A stretch of 64,000 nucleotides of DNA from Echinarachnius parma (GCA_037951105.1 JBAMJV010001793.1:62001-126000), one strand, 5' to 3'. Shown: positions 45,304 to 56,888, counted from the stretch's first letter. A program made the numbers and translations. Notes: generated by a model from the letters alone, not told the origin.

Positions 45304-45535
45304 AACAGGATCAATTTTGGTTGGTCTGAAAGGTGTATGATATATGGATCTTCTATACTATCAGCACAGAAGTGTGTAATGAAAAGATCAACTGTGGGTG
45401 GTCTGAAAGGTGTATGATATATGGATCCTCTATCAGCACAGAAGTGTGTAATGAAAAGATCAACTGTCGGCGGTATGAAAGGTGCATGATATATGGACCC
45501 TCTCCTATGGGTATAGAAGTGTGTAATGACTCTAT
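45304..45535. repeat. Minisatellite, ~75 bp unit, 3 copies, abutting C
   Basis: GAAAGGTGTATGATATATGG (about 45328 and 45406; GTGCATG variant about 45477) is followed by ATCAGCACAGAAGTGTGTAA and AAAAGATCAACTG. The third copy is degenerate. Confidence 0.88.
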
Positions 45536-45596
45536 GGGCTTTTAATAGCTTAGGATTCTAAGGGTGAATGACATCCTTCTGCCTTTCAAAACCCAC

Positions 45597-45810
45597 GCAG
45601 AGCTATCAATATTGAAATTCACCAATCAGAAAGAGTTAGGGAAATTCCATCAGAAATCAGGGAGATATCTATCGAATGCATACAATCTAATGGCAATAAT
45701 CTTTCAACAATCGGGGAGATTGGCTGATGGGGTGAAATCAGATGCAGTAATCTTGGTCTATTTTCACGGAGTCTCTTGCGAAATCAGGGAGACTTGGCAG
45801 CTCTGCCTAT
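45597..45810. mobile_element. Short inverted-repeat element, GCAGAGCT ends
   Basis: GCAGAGCTATCAA on the left mirrors TTGGCAGCTCTGC on the right with one or two mismatches. The phrase AATCAGGGAGA occurs near both ends (45656, 45783). The 82-codon frame over it has no recognised domain. Confidence 0.5.
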
Positions 45811-46204
45811 GATGAGATTTGTAATATTATTTACAGGCCCAGGGCCACTAAAAAATTAGCGCCAGGTCTCCAAATGTCATTGATGGTTAAATCCACTGGT
45901 CTGATTAAGCAACCAAATAAATAAGAATTTCAATGTGTAATAATGTGAGAGAAACATGATGGAATTAGATTTGTTAGGACTGTTTTTTTTACATTATTCT
46001 ACAATGAAAGGGAAATCCAAGACAAATCATTAAATGAAAATATTATCATGGCTGTTGTAAATGAATTATTATCATTACATTTCCGACCAATCAATAGTGA
46101 GTCTACATCTTACGTAGATAAGCAGTAATATGCCGAACTCGATTAAAATCATAATAATGCATGTAATTCAAATAATTATAAATATTGTCCTGTATGAATC
46201 ATCA
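45811..46204. other. No recognisable feature
   Basis: AT-rich spacer. Confidence 0.45.
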
Positions 46205-47200
46205 GAATGATGTTTTCATAATCATATTTATTGTCTAGACACCTCTGCATTTATGAATATACATTGTAGATCATTATGTGCACAGCCATCAGTTATGATA
46301 AGTAGTCCAGGAAATACTCAGGCTGGGGTCTATGGAGGATGCATGTTCTACCAAAATCAATCAAACTTAAATGGATTTATGAACAGACTGATGTTAAATA
46401 ATTGTCATTTCATTTTCATATTTTCCTTTCATATGATGTTTTCATAATCATGTTCATTGTCTAGACACCTCTGCATTTATGAATATACATTGTAGATCAT
46501 TATGCAGCCATCAGTTATGATAACTAGTCCAGGAAATACGCAGGCTGGGGTCTATGGAGAATGCATGTTCTACCAAAATCAATCAAACTTAAATGGATTT
46601 ATGAACAGACTGTGTTGTCAAATAATTGTCATTTTATTTTCATATTTTCATATTTTCATATGATGATGTTTCCATAATCATGTTTCTTGTCTAGATACCT
46701 CTTCATTTATGAATATAAATTGTACATGATTATCAGCTATGATCAGGGGAAAATTGATATTCACTTTTCAGGGGCTACTTATCATCAATCTTGCCTGCAT
46801 GAAATTAATACCCTAACATTTGTTTTGCTATTCACTCTATGCAAATTTACGGGGGCTCTTTTGGGCATGTCGGGGGCAAATTCGCCCTGATCCCCCGTGT
46901 ATTTTTTTCACTGTTTGATGACATAAATGGTACCCTGGGGTACCAAACGAATATCTGCCATTTTGCTTAATTATGTATTTCTTTTTTAGGGCTGTACCAG
47001 GGTATAGCGTGCATACAATCGCGCACTGCACTGCATACACAACGCAATACGGTTGTGCTTCGAGTGGACACAAGATGGCGCTACACAACGCGGTACCCCG
47101 GGGTACAACGGTACCCCGGGGTACCGCGTGTGTCATCGTTTGTAGACACCTCTGCATTTATGAATATACATTGTAGATCATTATGCAGTCATAAGCTACA
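46205..47200. repeat. ~225 bp tandem repeat with B inside the unit, split by an insertion
   Basis: GTCTAGACACCTCTGCATTT near 46235 and 46459, with variants near 46690 and 47143, marks four units. The first two are nearly identical and contain AGTCCAGGAAATACTCAGGC and GGTCTATGGAG, the core of microelement B. Units three and four are separated by about 400 bp of unrelated sequence. Confidence 0.88.
46735..47130. other. Insertion carrying GGTACC palindromes
   Basis: The segment separates two tandem-unit ends. It has GGTACCCTGGGGTACC at 46929-46944, a near copy at 47092-47106, and the perfect palindrome GGTACCCCGGGGTACC at 47110-47125. It also has TTCGCCCTGATCCCCCGTG, similar to phrases at 48215 and 55500. 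A 106-codon minus frame over it has VPRGT repeats that simply reflect the palindromes. Confidence 0.55.
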
Positions 47201-48005
47201 GTATGATAATTGTGCGCCTTGAGTGTCTGCTGACAGATCTGTGTGCGCGTTCTAAATACATAGAATATATTAATTTTATTATTACTACTACTCAGATGTA
47301 TATAACAATTAAATAACTGTTCAATACAAACAAATCCCAAATCCCAAATAATGAGAGGGGATTATTGTTATGACTTATCCATAATTGTTGGTATTATTTA
47401 CTTCACCAATGTGCATAAAATGTGTTGTCTGTAATACATTAAAATAACTCTGTTTCAGGTTAAAACATAAGGGTTAATTTTTAATTTTGATTTTTGATGT
47501 TGGTCAGAATGTCTGTATATCTATACATTTACCATTATCTTATTTGGGGTGCACAAGTTATTTTTGTTTGCGTACTATACTGTCAGACAAACACGAGGTC
47601 ATTTATGTCTGACAGTACCATTTTTTCTCAACGAATGGTTGACAAGAATGATTTTTAATTGCCTACCCAAGAGAGACAATTAAAATGCTCAACAACAATA
47701 ATGTACCTAATTATGACTGCAAGAATTCACTTTTAATCATCAAAGCCTAAGGAAATTTTTAGGAACATTGGTTGTTTCATATGCAAAAAACAACATACAC
47801 AAGTATCAAAATAATAAAAGTCGCCCCCTCTCCCCTCCCTCCTTTCAGCAAGATCACCATTGTTAACCAAGCACAGTTTCAACAGACTTGTGTGGTTGTC
47901 ATATTGTTTGTTTGTGTTTTTTTTTATTCTTTTTTACCAAAATAATTTTGTCTTGTTTATAAACTGCTCTTTAAATTGTCCATTTACACAAACCTGATGT
48001 ATAGT
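47201..48005. other. No recognisable gene
   Basis: AT-rich. GTCAGACAAAC and TGTCTGACAGTACC form a short inverted pair near 47581-47625. A CCCCTCTCCCCTCC tract lies near 47824. Confidence 0.45.
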
Positions 48006-48009
48006 AATA

Positions 48010-48245
48010 TATGTAATTATGCAGGGCTCGACCAACCCTAAAAATACTTTTTATTTCACAGGGGCTTTTTTGTCTTGTATTTATTTGTTTTCATTTTGAC
48101 AAGCATTCTCAGTCCAATAAAAAGAACATTTTGCATGCATGGGACTAACAAAAAAATGATCTACAGATAGCGAGGGCGATTTTGTTGAAAATTTCATATT
48201 TTTCCCGCCCCCGTGCTTTGGCTCACGGGGGCAAGTTTTGCACTG
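48010..48245. repeat. Dispersed repeat related to 46735 and 55430 (family Y)
   Basis: It starts CAGGGCTCGACCAACCC and ends in CCCGCCCCCGTGC, GGCTCACGGGGGCAAG. These GC-rich phrases recur in the other two places. Confidence 0.4.
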
Positions 48246-48512
48246 GGCTCGACACTAGCACTTGCCTGCTTGCCCAGGGCAAGTAATAATTGATGTTGGG
48301 CTAGTAACGTTTAACTAATGGTCAAGTTTGCTTGCCCTGACATTTCTATTCAACTATAAGTAAACTATAAGGGTAGAATGTAATTCCTTGTATAATTCTC
48401 ATCTCAAAGTAAGAGGGCAAGTACATTTTCTATTTGGTCAAGTCAAAATTGAACATTTATAACTTCACTTGCCTAAATGGACCAGTAAAGAACAAAGTAA
48501 GTATGGAGGCTT
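48246..48512 (-). repeat. Family X, copy 4
   Basis: It starts GGCTCGACACTAGCACTTGC, then CAGGGCAAGTAAT and TTGATGTTGGGC. It ends AATGGACCAGTAAAG, TATGGAGGC. Minus-strand reading at the far end gives ASILTLFFTGPFRQVK followed by stops, matching other X copies. Confidence 0.75.
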
Positions 48513-48530
48513 GTATAATTATGTCATACA

Positions 48531-48669
48531 ATAAAGATACTCTGTTTTAATTTGTCTGATAATGAGTGTGTATACTTGTATACGTAATCAATGTATGTAA
48601 AGCCAATAAAGAGACTCCATTTTTTATTTTTTGATAATGAGTGTGTATACTCTATAAGTAATCAATATC
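48531..48669. repeat. ~80 bp tandem duplication
   Basis: GATAATGAGTGTGTATACT near 48559 and 48636, each preceded by a CT(G/C)(T/C)(G/A)TTTT phrase and followed by GTAATCAAT. Confidence 0.8.
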
Positions 48670-48894
48670 AGGGTTGTTCATTGTCTATGGGGGTAATTAA
48701 GTGGATGTAATTATGTTGATATTACAGACCAGCTCAATAATATATCATAATACTGCTTATAATATAGTATATTATACACTATATTATGTACATGTTGCAG
48801 TATATCAAAATGCATTCACATTTCAGACTAATGGATGGGAGTTGAATTTCAAAGAAATATATTTTCACATTTCAACTGAATTTGTGAAAGCAGT

Positions 48895-49076
48895 ACGGTC
48901 AAACCTGTGTATAGTGACCACCTAAGGGAGACAAGATAAGTGGCCACTGTAGAAAGGTGACCTCTATAGACAGGTTCCATAACATTCTTTTTCTCTGCAG
49001 GGGATCATGTTTAGTAGCCACTATAGGCAGGTTGGTTGCTATATAGACAGGTGGCCGCTATGACAGGTTTTACTGT
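48895..49076. mobile_element. MITE family M, copy 3, complete
   Basis: The left end ACGGTCAAACCTGTGTATAG pairs with the right end GACAGGTTTTACTGTA. The interior contains GTGGCCACTGTAGA, TCTCTGCAGGGGATCATG, GCCACTATAGGCAGG. TA occurs at both outer ends. Confidence 0.78.
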
Positions 49077-49289
49077 ATTTATATACATACAAAAATGTTA
49101 CGCATGTAAATTACATATAGTTTTCATAAGGAAGAAAATTTAATTTGTTCACATATTGGAATAATTTAGTAATGGACACTGTGTTATTAGGCATAGACTT
49201 GAGAGTATGATTATTTCTTATAAAACCGAGTCTGTCAGTTCAAGAGTTTTGAAAATACAATTTCATATGAGTATAAAATCTCATCTAGA

Positions 49290-49345
49290 AGTAGGAACGC
49301 AAGTACATTTTATATTGGGGCAAGTAATTTATTGACACTGAACAT
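49290..49345. repeat. Family X fragment
   Basis: CAAGTACATTTTATATTGGG followed by GCAAGTAAT, equal to the middle of the 56033 copy. Confidence 0.6.
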
Positions 49346-49402
49346 TGTTAATTAGTAGTCAGGTTCTAATTGTTTCATCAATTCATTGTGTGATAAACAG
49401 AT

Positions 49403-50009
49403 TACCGTAAATACCGGCGCAATCGCCGCATCCGCGTAAACGCCGCATGCCGACTTTGGGCATTGAAATTGAAAAAAAAAAAAATGTGGGAGTAAAGTGC
49501 GCGAGGAAAACTGGCGACAAAAAAAGCGGGAATAACAGCGGGAAACCAGAAAATCGGCTGGGAAAATGTGCCAAATTTTAGCATGAAATCGGCGGCGCGT
49601 GAAATTTAACCCTACAGACCCACTACAGAGAACCAGGTACTGTGATGTAATGCAATGCATTCATAACGCACGTAGCTAGATCGATGACAGCTAGGCGAGC
49701 GCGGCGCTGGCAGTGTGCATTTGTTTCGTAACTTTGAAGTTAAAAACGTATCAGATTTCGCAAATATCAGCAAAAAAGGTGAGAAACCATTCTAGGCCAG
49801 GGTAAACGTAGACAATTTGGCTATATAATGTTTTATCACGCAATACAATACAGTGCAATACAACCAATAGTCCCACACCTGCTGAAATGTGTTGTTTTGA
49901 GGCCAGTCAAGAGTGACATTTTGACTATCTCCGCGTACACGCCGCACCCCGACTTTGCATGTTTTTTTCGAGGAAAAAGTATGCGGCGATTACGCCTGTA
50001 TTTACGGTA
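49403..50009. mobile_element. MITE family H, 607 bp, TACCGTA ends
   Basis: Inverted termini of about 31 bp with about four mismatches: TACCGTAAATACCGGCGCAA on the left and its mirror ending CCTGTATTTACGGTA at 50009. Near each end the phrase CGCGTA(A/C)ACGCCGCA, followed by CCGACTTTG, occurs in direct orientation (about 49432 and 49933). If TA is the target site, the element proper starts CCGTAAATAC. GC-rich and CpG-rich compared with its surroundings. Confidence 0.88.
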
Positions 50010-50528
50010 CATGATTACTTTCTATTCAGTGCAAAATGTAAAAACAAAAGAAGATATTGCAAGGTCAGAAAGCATGCATAGGTTTCATAGGTAATCAACA
50101 TTTCATATTTTTAGACACATGCATTGAAATTGCGTAAATGTCATATCTGATACATCATACGTAGCCTGAAAGTAATCGAAACAATATATCTCTTGCCTTG
50201 AAGTTTAATAAAAATGTCTTGATCAATCATTGTTTGTCTTAAATAAAAATTCCTATCTCTTTAAAATGAAACAGATGAGACATTGTATTGAGTATACAAG
50301 GTTGTGTATCCTTTTTCCAATTATAATTTCTTGTAGTAGATCAAGATATAATTGCTCTAGATAAATACACATTTTAATAAATCATTTAATAAACTGTTAA
50401 TCATGCAATAACTATTCATTCATTACTTTTTATTAGCGATAATTTATATTTCAAATTCATGTAATATACCAATCCAAAGCAAAATAAAGGTATGCTCTTA
50501 ATAGGTACGGTTTAGAACAACAACCCCA
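50010..50528. other. No recognisable gene
   Basis: AT-rich spacer. Confidence 0.45.
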
Positions 50529-50905
50529 TTAAAGGGATCTAGTAACTTTGTTGACATGTGCAAAAAGTGATGACTGGTTGATTCAATGTATATTATTGTT
50601 ATCTGATATGTCCACTGGGTGTTGTGTGAAAATTAAGTTAAATGGACATTATATGGCCGAGTAATGAGCAAAAGTGATATTCACTAACTCATTGCACTCA
50701 CTTTGTACACAGTTTTTGTGGTCCAGTGGATAATTTAACACCTGAACACTTCAATCGTAAATATCTTTTTAACGAAAGGGAAATTTTTAAAACCGAAACC
50801 TGTCCCATGCTTTTATTGTTAATACTAATACAACAAGGTATGAGGGAAGCGATAGAATTCCAATTGGATTTTGAGAATTTGGACAGTGTTACTAAGTCCC
50901 TTTAA
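50529..50905 (-). mobile_element. MITE family D, complete, 377 bp
   Basis: TTAAAGGGATCTAGTAACTT on the left, GTTACTAAGTCCCTTTAA on the right, TTAA at 50529-50532 and 50902-50905. It has no insertion, so it serves as the reference for the nested copy at 25520. Its last TTAA is the first TTAA of a B element. Confidence 0.9.
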
Positions 50906-50994
50906 GCCGTTCGGGACTGGTCCTGAAAATACTTGGGCTAGAGTCTACGGAGAAGGCACATTCTAGCAAAATCAAGTAGTCCTGAACAGGTTAA
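50902..50994. mobile_element. Microelement B, complete, 93 bp
   Basis: TTAAGCCGTTCGGGACTGGT, ACTTGGGCTAGAGTCTACGG, CTAGCAAAATCAAG, AGTCCTGAACAGGTTAA. Confidence 0.85.
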
Positions 50995-52635
50995 TACACA
51001 CAAAATGTGAATAGTTGGAATAATTAATTCTCTTACGATTTTGCAGGGACATATGCTTGTTGATTCAAATATTAGTTTGTCATGTTGAATTTCACTCTAT
51101 AGATCCTGCATTCCTTTCAGTCACAAAAGGTCAAATATGGTTTAGAAATACCACTAGATTTGCATATAAATTGATAATTATTGGATTTTTTTAAAACAAA
51201 CACATTGGGTTAGGCTTGATTAGTGATGTGTATAATGAGGGGCTAGGTATTTGTCAAAGTGACTAATTAAATATTGTCCTGTCAATTACTCAATTGTTTG
51301 TATTTCTAAAATGTATTTACTTTAAATCATACTGTTCATTAGATCGTTATAAAACAAAATTCCATATAGAATATTGCAGTCAAGATTCGGTACACTTCAT
51401 AAAACTTGAAGAAAGTAGGTTTTGTAAGCTAGTATATCTAACATAAATTATATTCATTCCAATGGAGAGAAGTCACCAACAATATATACCATACTTTTAT
51501 ACTTCTTTGTAGACTCAAATATAACTTATCTGAATTAAACTAGGTTTGGTAAGATAAAATATTACTTACCAAAGCGCCGGTAATGAATAGCACGCATGAT
51601 GCAGAACTATATATATACACGCAATAAAGGTGTTCAGTATAGAAAAGTCAAACACTAGCTGGCAATATCCACTTTTTTAACTCTCAATGTAATCTGGAAA
51701 TCTGAAGCATCTTGACATTTAAAAATCCAACACAAATAAGTATCCATCCATCAAATGTACTGTATGCCAATATAGAAATGTTATATATCACAGTACAACT
51801 TGAACTTTAATCCGCCGTCTACCATGCTGAAGAGAATTAAAACGGATTGTCTCAAATGAAGTTATCCTTCCAAAATAATGGCTAGTTGTTCCGAAGTATT
51901 TAACCTGTTCTGTCCTAGTAAACATTTACGTGTATGGTACATCCAATAGAGTTATTGCGTGTTATATAAGATAGCTGTAGCGAATGGATTCTAATAAACT
52001 GTATTGTTTTTTTCTTCTGTCTATAAAAAAGAAACACTATTTAACACATGTCCCATGGTCAGATGTTGTCAAAATAAAGAGTAAATTTGCATAACCAAAG
52101 CTTTACTTGCAAAAATGTACCACTTGCTCCAAAATGTATCACTTTGTTTCCTCCAATAGGTCAATATTTCTCGGCGAGTCAATAAACAGCCATAGAGTCA
52201 GTTAACGGCACATCAGATTCGTAGAGATTTAACATCTCCTTTATACCAGACAAATGTAAAAATGGGAAAACAATAGCACAATTAAACATTGAATTCCTTC
52301 CTTTCCCGAGAAAAAGCTACTTGTTCCAGGATGTATCAAACATACATACATATACTCAAAGTTCTCCTTCATGTTGCAAAATAGCGACTACCTGTTTCCG
52401 CAACTCCAATATATAATAAACTTATTCTCCTTTATAGAACTACCAAAATACTAGCTGGAATCCCATATGAATTCATTACTCATGAGATCATCTTCTTTAC
52501 AAATACGAGAGCGGTCATTACCAAGGCTTTTAAACGTCCCAACGATAACAAACGCACCATTGTGGTTTGGAGTTTTCCACTCCGTGGCCTTGCCGGAAAG
52601 AAAATTAAAGTGAAAAGGGTTCAGCGTATTTCTCG
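50995..52635. other. No recognisable gene; weak repeats
   Basis: AT-rich. Phrases of the type CTTGTTCCAGGATGTATCA or TTGCTCCAAAATGTATCA recur loosely between 51880 and 52400, suggesting a very old tandem repeat. Confidence 0.4.
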
Positions 52636-53085
52636 ATCAATGTAAAGAATGATCATGCATGCCTTCATTGGAAATATAATGAAAAGTACCCGCTTCTCAT
52701 ATCAGTCATTTTTTAAAGAATTGAGCCGTCTTTGGAAAATGAAAAGTAATCGTAAACTTCTCTAACCTGTATATCCAAAGGAATGGACGCAATTATATTT
52801 CGATCGGTCGGTCGATGTAAAGGAACGTGCCTTCATTGGAAAATGAAATGAACAATTTCTCTGGCCTTACCCAAGTGATGAATAAAATGAAATTATATAA
52901 AGGGGATGCTTAATCGATGCAAAGAAATGAGCCTTCATTGGAAAATGGAATGTAATTGACTTCTCTTATCTTGCCCAAGGACTGACTACAACAAAAAGAA
53001 AAGAAAAAAGGGACCTCAATCAATGCAAATAATCAAGCTTTCATCGGAAAATGAAATGACAGTTGCGCTGGTCTTACTCATGAAA
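52636..53085. repeat. Tandem array, ~105 bp unit, 4-5 copies
   Basis: GCCTTCATTGGAAAATG(A/G)AATG-like phrases near 52660, 52830, 52932 and 53038, with a weaker one near 52728. Each is preceded by CAATG(C/T)AAA and followed by TCTT(A/G)(T/C)C. Confidence 0.82.
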
Positions 53086-53177
53086 TTAACCCATGAAAGA
53101 CTATTTCATTTTAGTATTACACACATTCTCTATAGACTCAAGCCTGCTTATTTTGGGATCTGTTCAGAATGGGTTAA
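53086..53177. mobile_element. Microelement B, complete, 92 bp
   Basis: TTAACCCATGAAAGACTATT, ACACATTCTCTATAGACTCA, TGTTCAGAATGGGTTAA. TTAA at both ends. Confidence 0.85.
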
Positions 53178-53812
53178 TTAAATGATATGAAATGAAATGG
53201 GCTACTAGTACTTGGAAGTGAAATAAAGAATGAAACCTTTCTTTGCGCCAACAAAGAAAGAGGGCAATACTCTCGAGGTATTGAAAAAAAGAGTGTAAAA
53301 CTCGTAAAACTCTGCGGAATTAAGTCACGATTCTATTCATCATTCATGGCCCTTAGACTTAATATATCGTGCCTCTGTCATTGTAAAATGGTTGAAAAAA
53401 AATACTGACATGATGAAAGGCAGCTTTGTTGATTCAACATCAGAGGGTAGGAATAAAGAAAAAGTGACAAGTGATATTAAAGTCCATTTAAATTGAGCCT
53501 TCAAAATATATATAAAAGCGTGAGACTATAATTTCTTCTTCATTTATTTAGATTATATTTCCAGCTGACCTGAAGTACTTTTGTAAAGTATTTTTATGTT
53601 ACAAAATATAAATATATTAGAAAATATGTTTTTTTTTTTGCAAAGTATAAATCAAATGACAAGATGACAATTGATACACAAATTATCCAGTGGAGCACAA
53701 TGATGCCTTTGATGCTGAAATGTCTAACAAGGGAATTGAGAGCTAGGTCAGTGTACTGCCTGCCATGCAGTTGCACTAAAATTAATACCTACTTTTCATG
53801 CCAGACGGCTGA
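53178..53812. other. No recognisable gene
   Basis: AT-rich spacer. Confidence 0.45.
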
Positions 53813-53876
53813 TTAACCCATTCAAGACCACCGATCTTGCTATAACATGCATTCTCCATAGTCCTGAACAGGTTAA
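53813..53876. mobile_element. Microelement B, internally deleted, 64 bp
   Basis: TTAACCCATTCAAGACCACC, ATGCATTCTCCATAGTCCTG, AACAGGTTAA. About 28 bp of the right-centre of B are missing, yet both TTAA ends remain. Confidence 0.85.
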
Positions 53877-54399
53877 TCTGTATAAGGGCCATTCTTTGAA
53901 AAGTGAAACTTTTTTGGAAAAAATCAAGTTTGTTTTTTCAGTTGTTTTATTCCATTATTGGAAAGATCAATGTCCATGGTTTTATGATATAAGCATCCTA
54001 TTTTTTTAAATTTCATATTTTAGGTCACACACCAAGAATGGCCAATAACCAGAGGCCTATCGCATAAAGAGTTGTGATTAAATGCAGCTAACCCCCCCCC
54101 CCCCCAAGAAAACAAAACAAAACAAAAACAATATAAATTGCAACTTCGCATGCATTTAAGCTCATGTTTACATTCAATCCATTACAAGTGCTGTTTATTT
54201 TGCTGTGTTTAAAAGACTTAACTCAATGCCTATGGGAAACTAGAGTACCACATATTAACTCATTGAGTGCGAATGTTGCATATTTGCACCATGCAATACA
54301 CACAAATACCATAGAGCTGCAAAATCCCTGGCACTCAAAGTGTTTAAGTCTGTGACAATCAAAACTTTGATGAAGAAACTGTGCATCATCATACACAGT
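53877..54399. other. Spacer with C14 and AACAAAA tract
   Basis: A C run at 54092-54105, then AACAAAACAAAACAAAAAC. No gene. Confidence 0.55.
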
Positions 54400-54745
54400 A
54401 AGTTGTTTATAAAATACTTTAAAATACTAGGATAAAACATTCTACATTTGAATAATATGGAAATTCTTTGGTTTAATTCTCATGGAATATCATGTTCATC
54501 TTCATAATACATGTGTGTTCTCAGGCATGATAAATCCTTCAACAAAGATTATGACAACTAACCACACAGTTTTCTATGATGTTTAAAGTATTTAATACAC
54601 TAGGATCAAACATTCTACATTTGAATTGTATGGCAATATATTTTTTCTTTGGTTTCATATGGAATAAAATATTCATCCTCATAATAAGCCAATGAATGTC
54701 CTCAAGCATGATGAGGTCTTCGACAACTAACCTCACAATTTTCTG
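54400..54745. repeat. ~174 bp tandem duplication
   Basis: ACTAGGAT(A/C)AAACATTCTACAT near 54426 and 54600, then TTCTTTGGTTT, CATGGAAT or CATATGGAAT, TTCATC(T/C)TCATAAT. Confidence 0.85.
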
Positions 54746-55425
54746 CTCGAGCAGTGGGTTGAATGAACTCTCCATCTATGTTACTCCTACTTCCATGGTT
54801 ATACACTCAAGCCAATGCATGCATTCAGGACAATGACACAGAATGCAGAACATTTAAAGCCAAATGACAGTATAAGGAAAGTTACCGAAAGTATCTTTAT
54901 TAGCCAAACTAATTGATCAGTATTGTTGGAATTAGTATGAAAAAGGGCTTGTGGACAAATCTGAACCTTAGTATCGTTAAATGCAGAAATATCAGTTAAA
55001 ATATTTATGCAAGCTGCTGACATTGGGCCTAAATTCACAGCCTGAACTGCCCACCTACGCTGGCAACATCTATACGGTCAGTTCGCATCTATAAACCATG
55101 TGCCGCATTTGCCATAGGTTTTGCACGCAGCGCACGAGGGTGCCTATCAAAATACAACCATCTGTGATAGTTTTCTAATTTTGCAAATATATCAATTAGT
55201 AGGCGGTTCCTGGCTTGCCAAATTTTTATAATCCCATATTAGTAAAACAAATATATTCTTTCACATGGTTGGTAATAAGAGCGTACATTTCATTTTTTTT
55301 TTGTGGGGCGTTTCCCATTATTGTCATTTAGCTTTAAACTTGGGGAAAACATCAATTTTTTTTCAGGTGCTACTTTTTTTTAGTTTTCCTACATCAATAT
55401 AACACTGTGTATTTAATTTGTGTTA
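54746..55425. other. No recognisable gene
   Basis: AT-rich with poly-T patches near 55290-55380; a short GC-richer patch is near 55050-55140. Confidence 0.45.
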
Positions 55426-55429
55426 GATT

Positions 55430-55700
55430 GAACCGAGTCTGTGAAAAATGTATGGCTCTTTTATAATTATCCAGGGCACGTTGGGGCAATTGGGGGGCTA
55501 AAACGCCCTGTTCCCCCTGTACTGTATTTTTTCAGTGTTGAAACTGCTGATTTGTTTTAAAAACAACAAAAGGTTGTATCTTGTACTTCGTGAGAAATTA
55601 AAGGGCCCTTTATAATGATATTTGAGGGCCCTTTGGGGCATTGCGGGGGATAAATCACTCAGCCGCCATGTACATGTAGTTTTTTGTAGTGCGAGAACAA
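55430..55700. repeat. Family Y: GC-rich dispersed repeat, two decayed copies
   Basis: GGGCACGTTGGGGCAATTGG followed by CGCCCTGTTCCCCC (55486-55520), and GGGCCCTTTGGGGCATTGCG with GGGGGATAAATC (about 55627-55655). Both resemble the segment near 46850-46905. Confidence 0.5.
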
Positions 55701-56032
55701 GAATGAATCGGAAATAAAATCGCTAGTGATATTCGTTTGTCTCGCAATGTATGGTCAACAAGGAATCTAAAAGATCACGACGTTTCGTGCGCCGCCGCAA
55801 CACTTCGTCAGGTGTGATAGAATATGTTGTAAACAAGCGTGTTTTATACTGTACGGTCAATAATGAAGCTATAAATATCTCAAGATATACCTATAGACTA
55901 TATAATGTTCATAAAAAAGTAAGTGCAAACAAATAAAAAAATAAAAAACAGTGGAATGCAACAGAAAACAACATAACAGTATTAACACACAAATGAAACC
56001 AATAATCGATGCTGATTTAACAATATAGCAGA

Positions 56033-56275
56033 GCTCGACACTAGCCCGCTTGCCCAAGTAAAAATTGGTGTCGGGCAAGTGAAATGTCATAAATTATTTG
56101 GTTTGTTTGCAAGATAGGGCAACTATGAGAGAACAATGTAATTTCTTACATCTAAATCTCATCAAGAAGTAAAGAGGGGAAGTCAATTTTATATTGGGGC
56201 AAGTAAACCTTCAAAATGTATGATTTTACTTGCCCGAAAGGGCCAGTAGAGAAAAATGGTTAGTGTGGAGGCTTG
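56033..56275 (-). repeat. Family X, copy 6, most compact
   Basis: It starts GCTCGACACTAGCCCGCTTG and ends GCCCGAAAGGGCCAGTAGAG, AGTGTGGAGGC. The minus strand reads ASTLTIFLYWPFRASK at that end and TWASGLVSS at the other; stops lie between. It shows both ends of the family clearly. Confidence 0.8.
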
Positions 56276-56888
56276 CATATTCGTACTATATCTGACTCGG
56301 GGTTGAACTTCTGAACTAAAATAAATCCAGGCAGACTGTTGTGATAGAACTCTACTTTACTTGGCATGTTTGAAACACAGAGGGCAGTATACCATGACAT
56401 TTTCTGTTCCAAATTGACTTCAAATGGTTCTGGTTATTTTCACAATCAATTGTGAACGAAAGAATGAATACATTGACCTGAATTCATATTTTTTTTAATG
56501 AAGTTGTTTTTATTTTTGTTTAACTTATCCTTTTTTATGTTGAACCAGGAACATCTAACAAAGTCAATTCATATAATCATCCTTATTGTTAATAAGACAT
56601 CTAGAACAAAAGTATATCTTCAGACTCCTAACACTAACCTGGTAATTTAAGCAGATTGGTTACCACGTTTAGCTAGTTGAAGACTACTGTATTTGATTTT
56701 GGTAAAACATACATTTGTGAAAATTTAGATAAATTTAAATAAATAAATTCCCCATAAGCTATGCCCCAAATGTTTTCCAAACAAGCTAGCACCATGCACA
56801 AAGAAACCAACCACACACATGCACACATGTACATGGCACTTTAAGAGTTAAAAACATTGCCCCAGCCTACACTTGAACCCCTCCCCTC
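56276..56888. other. No recognisable gene
   Basis: AT-rich spacer. Confidence 0.45.

Noticed and set aside
45564..45812. 82-codon plus frame
   Set aside because: It coincides with a short inverted-repeat element (45597-45810) and so is more likely repeat than gene.
46837..47157. 106-codon minus frame with VPRGT repeats
   Set aside because: The repeats come from the GGTACC palindromes, and the frame crosses the border between an insertion and a tandem unit.
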